Shown here piece after piece: positions 1 through 11,520 of a DNA stretch of 64,000 bases. Under the pieces are notes generated by a model that saw nothing but the letters and a program-made list of their open reading frames with translations, ran no database searches and had not been told where the DNA came from. Origin of the DNA: Henckelia pumila (Eukaryota > Streptophyta > Magnoliopsida > Lamiales > Gesneriaceae); contig NW_027331831.1 of NCBI RefSeq assembly GCF_033568475.1, positions 12,958,001 to 13,022,000 of the forward strand. The letters are read 5' to 3'. The stretch's first letter is position 1, and every line of letters starts with the position of its first letter. Both the position numbers and the translations under genes were made by a program.

Positions 1-3000
1 GTGAAGAGTTCGTAGAAGAAGAAACAGTACTGACATGTGGAATATCTGATTCTTTGTCATCATGACCAACATGATGGTCATTTTGATTTGCTTCAACGTA
101 CAAATGCAATATATGTATATTAGGACATTTCATTATAAACTCCAGAACATCGACATCAATAAGATTGAATGGAATTTCGTGCCAACATGATTTCTCCATG
201 AATGAGTATTTCGTTGACAACTTCAGAGTAAAAAACTCTTTGGATCAATCATCAACATTTTATGCATAATTTCAACCAACTCGAACAAAGTAATAGATCA
301 TAATAATCTTATTGGTCTAATATAAGAGATACTATATTTGACCGATCTATTCTCGACAATAACATCACCACCAAAACATAAAAGCACGCCAACGTTATCC
401 ATTCTGAAGAAGAAATTTCAGATAAAAAAAAACTAAAAATTTTGAAACAAAGAAGTTTACGTAAGAGGTATAGGAAGGAAGTTGAGAAAAATGGTATGCA
501 ATCTCCATCTCTTATAAACTTGAAAAAAGTTTGCGCGCCATACATGTTTAACATTATTGAATATGAGAATCACGCTCAATTTTAGTGCCAATATGTGTGA
601 ATCTCGTCGATGGAAGTGAGATATCAACCTTGTGATCGATTATTTCAATTCGCAGTGATCGATGACATCAATGCAGGATCGCCCATCGGTCACCAGAAAG
701 TGGAGACAACCCGCTGCCACTTGATCGATGTTGGTAACAACATTTTAGTGCTTCTGCATGCATGATGCCATGGGCCAATGTATTTTGAAATTTATATTTT
801 TTTTAAATTAAAATTTAAAAAAACCTATAATAATACACCATTAAAAAATAATTTAATTATTTTTATAAACCCAAATCCCATGAAATCCCATGAAATCCAA
901 CCAATTTTATAAGGATTTCAATTAGTTAAATGAAATCCCATGAAATTCCATTAAATACCAATTCCATTTTAAAATCCCGTTTTGCCAAATACTAAAATAG
1001 TATTTTCAATTCCAAATCCCACCAAATCTCATGCAATTCCGGGATTTCAAACACTGTGTGAATAAGAGAATTTACTCGTGTTTTAAATAGTTAGTAAAAT
1101 ATATTTAAATTTAATAGAATAGATAGACTGACAGATATCAAAATAAATTAGTAAAATATAAATCCAATAACATTAAATTATATGTAAACAAAACTACGTC
1201 TAAGTCACTTTTCTTGACGATTTTAAAAAAAAAGAGTCACTTTTCTTGATCAGTTTTGTTTTGTTAATACTGAATAAGAGAATTTACTCGTGGTTTTAAA
1301 TATAAAATAATGAGCATTTCTGGGTTCGGAATACAATTATTCAAATTTAATTGTCCAGAAGTTCATTTATTTTTATATTTTATTATTTCCAAAAATTCAA
1401 AATGAATTCGGAATCCAATTTCGTGTTCATATAGTCTTTCTTTTTAACGAAAAAAAATTTGTAAAATTTTAAAAGTACAAAAAATTATAAAGTTTTCCTA
1501 AACAAATATTCATAAAAACACAATAAATATCAATTTATAAAGTGGATGTCATTTTTGTAATGTAAAAACATAAAAAATAAAAATAAAAATAAAATGATTA
1601 ATTTATCTGATAATTTTGATTTTATTAAAAAATAACTTAGAATATCAGTTAATTAGAATGAAAGTTACCTCATTAGATTGTTTTTTTTTTTTTACGGTAA
1701 CTTCATTAGATTTTTAATACATATAATAATACTATTTTTTTATTTAATTTTAAAAAAATAAATTTCAAAAATACTTTTCAGGAAGGGTTTGCAAATTTAT
1801 TGCAAACCAGTGCCCGTGACAATAGAGTCTGCAGAATTGCAGGGTCTAGCTCTGCAGCGGTGATACAAATCTGCAGAATCTGCTGCATGTGCAGACTTAT
1901 CCCATCCCTTGCTTTTTGACCAATTATTTGAACGAAAATTCTTTAAATTACATGCGATTGTAATGTAGTTTCGCACATTCATTTGAAAAGCACTGATATC
2001 AGAATATTAAACATCGCTTTAGGAGCAGAAGAAATGCATATCATAAGCAAATTTTATCACAATATCAAGCGAGGAAAGGTGAAGAGTTCGTAGAAGAAGA
2101 AACAGTACTGACATGTGGAATATCTGATTCTTCGTCATCATGACCAACATGATGGTTAATTTGATTTGCTTCAACATACAAATGCAATATATGTATATTA
2201 GGGCATTGCATTATAAACTCCAGAACATCGACATCAATAAGATTGAATGGAATTTCGTGCCAACATGATTTCTCCATGAATGAGTATTTCGTTGACAACT
2301 TCAGAGTAAAATATTCTTTGGATCAATCATCAACATTTTATGCACAATTTCAACCAACTCGAACAAAGTAATATATCATAATACTCGTATTAGTCTAATA
2401 TAAGAGATACTATATTTGACCGATCTATTCTCGACTATAACATTACCACCAAAACATAAAAGCACGCCAACGTTATCCATTCTGAAGAAGAAATTTCAGA
2501 TAAGAAAAACTAAAAATTTTGAAACGAAGAAGTTTACGTAAGAGGTATAGGAAGGAAGTTGAGAAAAATGGTATGCAATCTCCATCTCTTATAAACTTGA
2601 AAAAAATTTGCGCATCATACATGTTTAACATTATTGAATGTGAGAATCACACTCAATTTCAGTGCCAATATGTGCGAATCTCGTCGATGAAAGTGAGATA
2701 TCAACCTTGTGATCGATCATTTCAATTCGCAGTGATCGATGATATCAATGCATGATCGCCCATCGGTCACCAGAGAGTGGAGACAACCCGCTGCCACATG
2801 ATCGCTGTTGGTAACAACATTTTAGTACTTCTGCATGCATTATGCCATGGGCCAACGTATTTTGAAATTTATTTATTTATTTTTTTAAATTAAAATTTAA
2901 AAAAACCCATAATAATACACCATTTAAAAATAATTTAATTATTTTTATAAACCCAAATCCCATTAAATCCCATGAAATCCGACCAATTTTATAAGGATTT

Positions 3001-6000
3001 CACTTAGTTAAATGAAATCCCATGAAATCCCATTAAATACCAATTCCGTTTTGAAATCTCGTTTTGCCAAACATTAAAATGGTATTTTCAATTCCAAATC
3101 CCACTAAATCTCATGCAAATCTGGGTTTTCAAACACTGTGTGAATAAGAGAATTTACTCATGTTTTAAATAGTTAGTAAAATATATTTAAATTTAATAGA
3201 ATAGATAGACTGACAGATATCAAAATAAATTAGTAAAATATAAATCCAATAACATTAAATTATATGTAAATAAAACTACGTCTAAGTCACTTTTCTTGAC
3301 GATTTAAAAAAAAAAAGTCACTTTTCTTGATCGGTTTTGTTTTGTTAATACTGAATAAGAGAATTTACTCGTGGTTTTAAATATAAAATAATTAGCATTT
3401 TTGGGTTCAAAATACAATTATTAAAATTTAATTGTCCAGAATTGCATTTATTTTTATATTTTATTATTTCCAAAAATTCAAAATGAATTCGGAATTCCAA
3501 TTTCGTGCTCATATAGTCTTTCTTTTTAACGAAAAAAAATTTGTAAAATTTTAAAAGTACAAAAAATTATAAAGTTTTCCTAAACAAATATTCATAAAAA
3601 CACAATAAATATCAATTTATAAAGTGGATGTCATTTTTGTAATGTAAAAACATAAAAAATAAAAATAAAAATAAACTGATTGATTTATCTGATAATTTTG
3701 ATTTTATTAAAAAATAACTTAGAATATCAGTTAATTAAAATGAAAGTTACTTCATTAGATTGTTTTTTTTTTAGGGTAACTTCATTAGATTGTTAATACA
3801 TATAATAATACTATTTTTTATTTTAATTTTAAAAAAATAAATTTCAAAAATACTTTTCAGGAAGGGTTTGCAAATTTACTGCAAACCAGTGCCCGTGACA
3901 ATAGAGTCTGCAGAATTGCAGGGTCTAGCTCTGCAGCGGTGATACAGATCTGCAGAATCTGCTGCCTGTGCAAACTTATCCCATCCCTTGCTTTTTGACC
4001 AATTATTTGAACGAAAATTCTTTAAATTACATGTGATTGTAATGTAGTTTCGCACATTCATTTGAAAAGCACCGATATCAGAATATTAAACATCGCTTTT
4101 GGAGCAGAAGAAATGCATATCCGAAGCAAATTTAATCACAATATCAAGCGAGGAAAGGTGAAGAGTTCGTAGAAGAAGAAACAGTACTGACATGTGGAAT
4201 ATCTGATTCTTCGTCATCATGACCAACATGTGGTTAATTTGATTTGCTTCAACGTACAAATGAAATATATGTATATTAGGGCATTGCATTATAAACTCCA
4301 GAACATCGACATCAATAAGATTGAATAGAATTTCGTGCCAACATGATTTCTCCATGAATGAGTATTTCGTTGACAACTTCAGAGTAAAAAATTATTTGGA
4401 TCAATCATCAACATTTTAGCACAATTTCAACCAACTCGAACAAAGTAATAAATCATAATACTCGTATTGGTCTAATATAAGAGATACTATATTTGACCGA
4501 TCTATTCTCGACTATAACATCACCACCAAAACATAAAAGCACGCCAACGTTATCCATTCTGAAGAAGAAATTTCAGATAAGAAAAACTAAAAATTTTGAA
4601 ACGAAGAAGTTTACGTAAGTGGTATATGAAGGAAGTTGAAAAAAATGGTATGCAATCTCCATCTCTTATAAACTTGAAAAAAATTTGCGCGTCATACATG
4701 TTTAACATTATTGAATGTGAGAATCACGCTCAATTTCAGTGCCAATATGTGCGAATCTCGTCGATGGAAGTGAGATATCAACCTTGTGATCGATCATTTC
4801 AATTCGCAGTGATCGATGATATCAATGCATGATCGCCCATCGGTCACTAGAGAGTGGAGACAACCCGCTGCCACATGATCGCTGTTGGTAACAACATTTT
4901 AGTACTTCCGCATGCATGATGCCATGGGCCAACGTATTTTGAAATTTATTTATTTTTTAAAATTAAAATATAAAAAAACCCATAATAATACACCATTTAA
5001 AAATAATTTAATTATTTTTATAAATCCAAATCCTATGAAATCCCATGAAATCCAACCAATTTTATAAGGATTTCACTTAGTTAAATGAAATCCCATGAAA
5101 TTTCATTAAATACCAATTCCGTTTTGAAATTCCGTTTTGCCAAACACTAAAATGGTATTTTTAATTCCAAATCCCACCAAATCTCATGCAAATCCGGGAT
5201 TTCAAACACTGTGTGAATAAGAGAATTTACTCGTGTTTTATAGTTAGTAAAATATATTTAAATTTAATAGAATAGATAGACTGACAGATATCAAAATAAA
5301 TTAGTAAAATATAAATCCAATAACATTAAATTATGTGTAAACAAAACTACGTCTAAGTCATTTTTCTTGACGATTTTTAAAAAATGAGTCACTTTTCTTG
5401 ATCAGTTTTGTTTTGTTAATACTGAATAAGAGAATTTACTCGTGGTTTTAAATATAAAACAATGAGCATTTCTGGGTTCGAAATACAATTATTCAAATTT
5501 AATTGTCCAGAAGTGCATTTATTTTTATATTTTATTATTTCCAAAAATTCAAAATGAATTCAGAATTCCATTTTCGTGCTCATATAGTCTTTCTTTTTAA
5601 CGAAAAAAAAATTGTAAAATTTTAAAAGTACAAAAATTTATAAAGTTTTCCTAAACAAATATTCATAAAAACACAATAAATATCAATTTATAAAGTGGAT
5701 GTCATTTTTGTAATGTAAAAACATAAAAAATAAAAATAAAAATAAACTGATTGATTTATCTGATAATTTTGATTTTATTAAAAAATAACTTAAAATATCA
5801 GTTAATTAGAATGAAAGTTACTTCATTAGATTGTTTTTTTACGGTAACTTCATTAGATTGTTAATACATATAATAATACTATTTTTTTTATTTTAATTTA
5901 AAAAAAATAAATTTCAAAAATATTTTTCATGAAGGGTTTGCAAATTTACTGCAAACCAGTGCCAGTGACAACAGAGTCTGCAGAATTGCAGGGTCTAGCT

Positions 6001-7077
6001 CTGCAGTGCTGATACAGATCTGCAGAATTTGCTGCCTGTGCAGACTTATCCCATCCCTTGCTTTTTGACCAATTATTTGAAAGAAAATTATTTAAATTAC
6101 ATGCGATTGTAATGTAGTTTCGCACATTCATTTGAAAAGCACCGATATCAGAATATTAAACATCGCTTTTGGAGCAGAAGAAATGCATATCAGAAGCAAA
6201 TTTTATCACAATATCAAGCGAGGAAAGGTGATGAGTTCGTAGAAGAAGAAACAATACTGACATGTGGAATATCTGATTCTTCGTCATCATGACCAACATG
6301 ATGGTTAATTTGATTTGCTTCAACGTACAAATGCAATATATGTATATTAGGGCATTGCATTATAAACTCCAGAACATCGACATCAATAAGATTGAATGAA
6401 ATTTCGTGCTAACATGATTTCTCCATGAATGAGTATTTCGTTGACAACTTCAGAGTAAAAAATTATTTGGATCAATCATCAACATTTTATGTACAATTTC
6501 AACCAACTCGAACAAAGTAATAAATCATAATACTCGTATTGGTCTAATATAAGAGATACTATATTTGACCGATCTATTCTCGACTATAACATTACCACCA
6601 AAACATAAAAGCACGCCAACGTTATCCATTCTGAAGAAGAAATTTCAGATAAGAAAAACTAAAAATTTTGAAACAAAGAAGTTTACGTAAGAGGTATAGG
6701 AAGGAAGTTGAGAAAAATGGTATGCAATCTCCATCTCTTATAAACTTGAAAAAAATTTGTGCGTCATACATGTTTAACATTATTGAATGTGAGAATCACG
6801 CTCAATTTCAGTGTCAATATGTGCGAATCTCGTCGATGGAAGTGAGATATCAACCTTGTGATCGATCATTTCAATTCGCAGTGATCGATGATATCAATGC
6901 ATGATCGCCCATCGGTCACTAGAGAGTGGAGACAACCCACTGCCACATGATCGCTGTTGGTAACAACATTTTAGTACTTCCGCATGCATGATGCCATGGG
7001 CCAACATATTTTGAAATTTATTTATTTATTTTAAATTAAAATTTAAAAAAACCCATAATAATACACCGTTTAAAAAA
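1..7077. repeat. Tandem array of a 2.07-kb unit (3 full copies plus a 0.85-kb partial copy)
   Basis: The opening GTGAAGAGTTCGTAGAAGA recurs at 2079, 4158 and (one mismatch) 6228, giving units of 2078, 2079 and 2070 bp and a final partial unit that stops being alignable near 7075. Copies look about 95% alike by eye. Each unit holds a PstI-rich block (several CTGCAG around 1828-1880), a stretch of repeated ATCCCATGAAATCC-like words, and a 20-bp word GAATAAGAGAATTTACTCGT present twice about 207 bp apart. Only short reading frames exist on either strand and I recognise no domain in them. The array abuts the NDUFS6 leader. It may be an amplified transposon fragment or a low-copy satellite; nothing in the sequence decides this. 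Confidence 0.93.
2519..2755 (+). other. Small ORF conserved in three tandem units (78 codons), coding status doubtful
   Basis: A 78-codon frame starting MKRRSLRK is open at the same place in unit 2 (2519-2755), unit 3 (4596-4832) and unit 4 (6668-6904). In unit 1 the same frame carries two stops, each explained by one C-to-T change compared with the other copies (about 585 and 599). The product would be basic at its N-terminus and cysteine-containing, with no domain I recognise. Conservation follows from the recent tandem duplication, so it is not evidence of selection. An unrelated 61-codon minus-strand frame (1797-1982, 3876-4061, 5946-6131) is equally conserved and equally unassigned. Confidence 0.2.
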
Positions 7078-7155
7078 AGACTTATAATAATACAGTAAGA
7101 TAATCTGCCTGTAATCTCTTTCACGAAGAAATTGGGAGAGCTGGAATTTAGATCA

Positions 7156-10100
7156 ATGGCGGCCTTCGGGAGAAGAAATGGGTCTATGGTGGCGACGCAG
7201 CTCATGAAAACCCTAACTGGATCCTCCAATTCCCGGAGGAGTCTCAGTGACATCGTTAACAGCGAGATCATCACCTCTCACACCGCAAAATGGATGCAGG
7301 TATCTGATTATTTTTTTCGATTACGGAAATCAAATCAGTTCTCGTCTAATTCGCATTTGAGATTGAGACAATCTACATCCATGTCGCTATTCTTTTTATT
7401 ATTGTTTTTGTTCTGTATTCGAAGCCCCCTTTTTTTTTTAATAAAAAAAAAAAAATTGGGACGAGTCTGTGAATTTTTGGAGAACCAGTAAAGATACTGG
7501 CATCTGCTTCTCTTAATCGAATCTCTATTTGTATCACATGGCGTAGCATATTTGGTAGTTAACTTTAATGTCCTCCCATGATTCAATGGCGCAGTGAGGA
7601 TTATGAAGTTGGGGCGGGGTCAAAAGCTTAAACTTCAACAAGTCTGATGAAATTAAGTACACTATAATTTACGAGCAGTAAAATTTACAAGCAATCAAAT
7701 TTGTTAGAGATTATTATTTGTCACTGCTATTTTTCTAGTGGTACTTACCAAAAATCTCCATGATCTTTGATTCTGTTTTTGGGATTCAGTAGTTGTGAAA
7801 GGAAAATTAGAAGAATTATAGCTCTAGTTCAACCTGCATGCGAGGAAGATGAAGAATCCTTTGGCATTGTGTAGTGCCTTTATATTGGTTCCTTTTCATG
7901 AATACCGGAGACAAGAAAGTTTATTTCGTGAACTGGAGTAAACTATTTAGTATTATTCTGGCGCGAGCCCGTAAGTTAAGTACCATCACATAATCAGTGT
8001 GTACGTGCATCTGTTAAGATGTTAAGTTCAGAGCACCTTTAAGTGTAGTGATAATTGATAAGCTTGCAGATTCCAGATTGCAGTTCGCAGTTTGCTAGCC
8101 AATTATTAAGGTATAAGACAATGATTTCATGTGCAATTTGGTCTGGTACGATTTTGGAGAACAAGACTCACAGAGTAGCCATACTTTCGATTGTGTAAAA
8201 TACTCTTTAATTTGCATTCATTCCTCGGGTGTACAGAAATGATTTCATGCCAAATTATGCGTCCCTATGGTTTGACACTAGAACAAATTTTGTCCTCCAT
8301 GACAAATGTGGTCCCCCAATATACAAATCGAACATATTTACTCCTTTCTGCTAGCCAACTCTTAAAACTGACGAACCAAATTATTATATGTAAAATGAAT
8401 ATAAGAATAATATATACATGGTCATTGTTTTCATACTCACCCCAAAATTCCCAAATTGAGTCAAAAGAGTATAAATCAGCATTTAATCTCATCTGGCTAG
8501 CTTAAGTTCTCGAATCTCAACTACCACTACAAAACATAACTATTTGAATTTGACGAAATATTGTGGTCAAATTTTCATTCTCCTATTGCTATGGGCCCTA
8601 ACTTTTGAGAATTTCAATGAATTGATTACAGAATCAGTCAGCAGCAATTATCATGAAAAACAATGATTTGTTGATTTTCATGTTTCTTTATGTTATGATA
8701 TGTTTTTACTTTTTAATTGGTTTTTCTTCATATTGGGTGCTTCCCATATAGTTTCCTCTGTGATTTACGGGTTGTTGGGTATATGTCACCTAATTGCATG
8801 CTTAATTGAATTCGAAGAATTTTGATAAGTTATTTTCCTGGTTATTGAAGAGCAACACAGTAAATAAATATGACCACTTGGATGAAGAAATGATTTCGGG
8901 GCTTTAAAAGATGTAGGAGAACGGTGTCTTCAAATTCCAATGATAGGTGGGATGTGAAAAGGGTGGAGGTGATTTTTAGTGGTGATATGTCAAGTGCGAT
9001 GTAAAGAACTCAGAGTGCAAGATGAGGATAGGGACCAACTTGTGATTGTTGTGTATAGTCGCGATGCAAGACCATTAACACGCAATGGTGAAGGAACTAG
9101 AGTGGATGGGGAAACAAATAATGACTTTGAGCAGAAGAGTGGGTGGACAAGGGTATAGTGGTGTCTCCAAAGAAATAGGAGCCTGTGGCATATTACTCCA
9201 TTTTGCTTCCGATTTGAGCTAGCATCTCGACTTAGCATATAATCTAGATTGTAGCTGACTCTGTTAATTATATCGTGAAAAGGATTCTAGTGATACCAAA
9301 GTAATCATAATGTTTTCCATCATACTCGTTTTTTATTGGTGATTTACTAAATTTTTCTCTTTGCAATCTCTCATTTATGATGAATTCTTTTTATTCGTTT
9401 CATTTTCTTTTGGGTGGCTAATGCCTAATTTTGTTTTCAAGATAAAGAATGATGTTTGACTATGCTTCTCAACTTGATAAAGCATGGAAAGATAATATGC
9501 TGAAATGAATCTGGGATCATCTGAAAATGTACATCGATTTTATATTGATTTTTTTTAATACTTTGAAAGTTCTAATCATCTCATTTTTTTAAAGGAACAC
9601 ATAATTGAGATTTGCAACCAAGGGTTTGCGTAAATGGTATACCATGGCTGATTTTGGTACTCATATAGACCCAATTCTTCCTTATATAATTCCCACCAAT
9701 GGTTTCTGATAGACGACAAACGTCATTATACTTATTTGCAGTGTTGTAAATGGCGGGAGGCGGTGGCGGGGCGGTCCGTGACCGCCTACCGCCTCAGCTG
9801 CCTAGGCGGTTGAATTTTTTTAAAGCATTTTTTATGGGTAATCATATACAGTCATGCAATGTAATAAAAAATAGTCATAATTTTTTATGTAAGATGTGTA
9901 ATTAAATAATCTTTATGCATAAAAAAAGTTTCATAAATATAATACCATCTATACAAGGTGCAAAAATGAAAAACAAAAAGAAAGTGGCGGTGTTTTTAAA
10001 ATAAGTCAATAACTAGGGTTTTAAAATGGGTAGACTTTGATTAAGTTTTTAAAATTTATTGACTTTTGACTAGAATTTTAAAATTAGTTGACTCTTGACC

Positions 10101-11017
10101 TTTGGCTGAATTTAAAAATGTGTTGACCGCCTTGGCTGCCTCATCCGCCCGAGCGCCCGCCACCGCCGCCTCGCCCGCCGGACAGCTTGGGCCGCCTGAA
10201 AAGGCCGCCTCATGCCAAGGCGTGACGGTCGAGGGCCGCCTACCGCCTAGGCGGCCGCCTCGACCGCCATTTAGAACACTGCTTATTTGATAATTATACC
10301 TTGAGTTACCAAATTAGTCCATGGTGAAAGCTAACAGGACGGTATTTGTTTAATTGTCAAATTATTGGGATGAAAATATGTTTTAGTGTCGAATTATAGT
10401 AATGAAATATGAAATTATCGTTAAAGTTTAAAATTATCCTCTTGCAAGTTTCAACACTAGTGTACTGTTTAGACTCAACGTAGGTACTTTTCCATACCAA
10501 CCATTCTTCGTTTTACTTTGTTGTGGCTAGGCTCAACAGTCGTATCTTTCTGCTCATACTGACTACTGAGACATGTTTGTTCTTATCCTAATTACTGTTC
10601 CATTCCACTGATATAGGACACAAGTAAGAAGTCTCCTATGGAGTTGATCAATGAAGTTCCACCTATCAAAGTAGAAGGCCGAATTGTTGCATGTGAAGGA
10701 GGTTAGTTTGAACATGATCTTGGCCCCCAAAGTTCCCATTCAGTTGAAACCATTTGTCCCCATGGCACAACTTTGTAACTATCCACTTCTTCTATCACTA
10801 CAGTAAACACCAGCACAACGATTTCTCTGTTAAAACGACATTTACCTTTAATGGTATCATGGTATATGTTTTTACTTTGTCACTATCCTCGTTCCTTTTG
10901 GTTGCAGACAATAATCCAGCACTCGGGCATCCAATTGAGTTCATCTGCCTCGACAAGGACGAGCCTACCATGTGCAAATATTGTGGATTGCGCTATCTGC
11001 AGGACCATCATCACTAG
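7156..11017 (+). CDS. NDUFS6: NADH dehydrogenase (ubiquinone) iron-sulfur protein 6, mitochondrial complex I 13-kDa subunit; 3 exons
   Basis: The product is the small zinc-binding subunit of the peripheral arm of mitochondrial complex I, needed for late assembly of the matrix module. Exons 7156-7299, 10617-10701 and 10908-11017 join in frame through GT/AG introns to 112 aa. Residues 1-40 are Ser/Arg-rich with few acidic residues, as in a mitochondrial presequence. The family core follows: HTAKWMQD, KKSPMELINEVPPIKVEGR, then the zinc site C74-x9-H84-x14-C99-x2-C102, ending in LRYLQDHHH. Length and ending match the plant family (Arabidopsis At3g03070, from memory). I chose the ATG at 7156 because it is the first ATG in frame; only a TTG lies further up. 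Intron 1 is long (3.3 kb) and contains a hAT element. The coding sequence looks intact. Confidence 0.96.
7300..10616 (+). other. NDUFS6 intron 1 (3.3 kb)
   Basis: It is bounded by CAG|GTATCTG and TATAG|GAC. Apart from the hAT element at 9739-10281 it is AT-rich and I see no exon, RNA gene or recognisable transposon coding in it on either strand. It is unusually long for this small gene. Confidence 0.85.
9739..10281. mobile_element. Non-autonomous hAT element with GGCGG-rich termini (543 bp)
   Basis: The element is flanked by a perfect 8-bp direct repeat CTTATTTG (9731-9738 and 10282-10289), the hAT signature. Its ends are inverted repeats: CAGTGTTGTAAATGGCGGG on the left and, read from the right end, CAGTGTTCTAAATGGCGGTC. 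Both subterminal regions are rich in GCGGT/CCGCC words, so the ends could fold, while the centre is AT-rich. It has no transposase. It sits in NDUFS6 intron 1 about 330 bp before exon 2. The short GC-rich plus-strand frame near 10102-10290 comes from the terminal repeat and is not a gene. Confidence 0.92.
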
Positions 11018-11520
11018 ATGATAGCTCATATCCTGTCATGTTTTTAGGATGGATCGTACTGTTGGTTTCAAAATCCAATTCAGATAACATATGGTATTAT
11101 GGCGTGTTGTTTGCTTCCATGTTCATCTCAAGGTCAACAATAAGAATCCTCTCAAAATATTCAATTACATGTAATGATGCCAGCTCTTTTTTAACCATAC
11201 AATCGTTTTATTTTGCAATGAATCATACCTTTTCTGGGACTATCCCCAATTTTATATAGGAATAAGTTGGCCACGAGTATTTGTTGCTACAATTTATGAA
11301 CTTAGGATTTAGGGGGAAAACACAGAGAGATACCATGAAATTATTTGGGTTCGCACAATCAATCAAAATTCTCCCACTTTCGAGAGGGAAGTAATTTACA
11401 CGTCCCCAGAAAGAAAAAATCTGGGCCATAGATGTAATTGAGAAGTTTCTCCTACAAAAGCACATTTAAACTTATCTGTCGAAAGAATAATCAGTAAACT
11501 TAATATTCGCTCAAACATTT

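Noticed and set aside
1797..2298. Minus-strand frames in the tandem units as a Mutator transposase N-terminus
   Set aside because: A faint resemblance only; frames are short and broken between segments and no catalytic motif is present.
1..7077. CRISPR-like or centromeric satellite array
   Set aside because: Units are 2 kb with no short repeat/spacer structure, and only 3.5 copies are visible, so a satellite identity cannot be claimed.
10102..10290. GC-rich 62-codon frame on the plus strand
   Set aside because: It lies within the right terminal repeat of the hAT element and crosses the target duplication; composition comes from CCGCC repeats.
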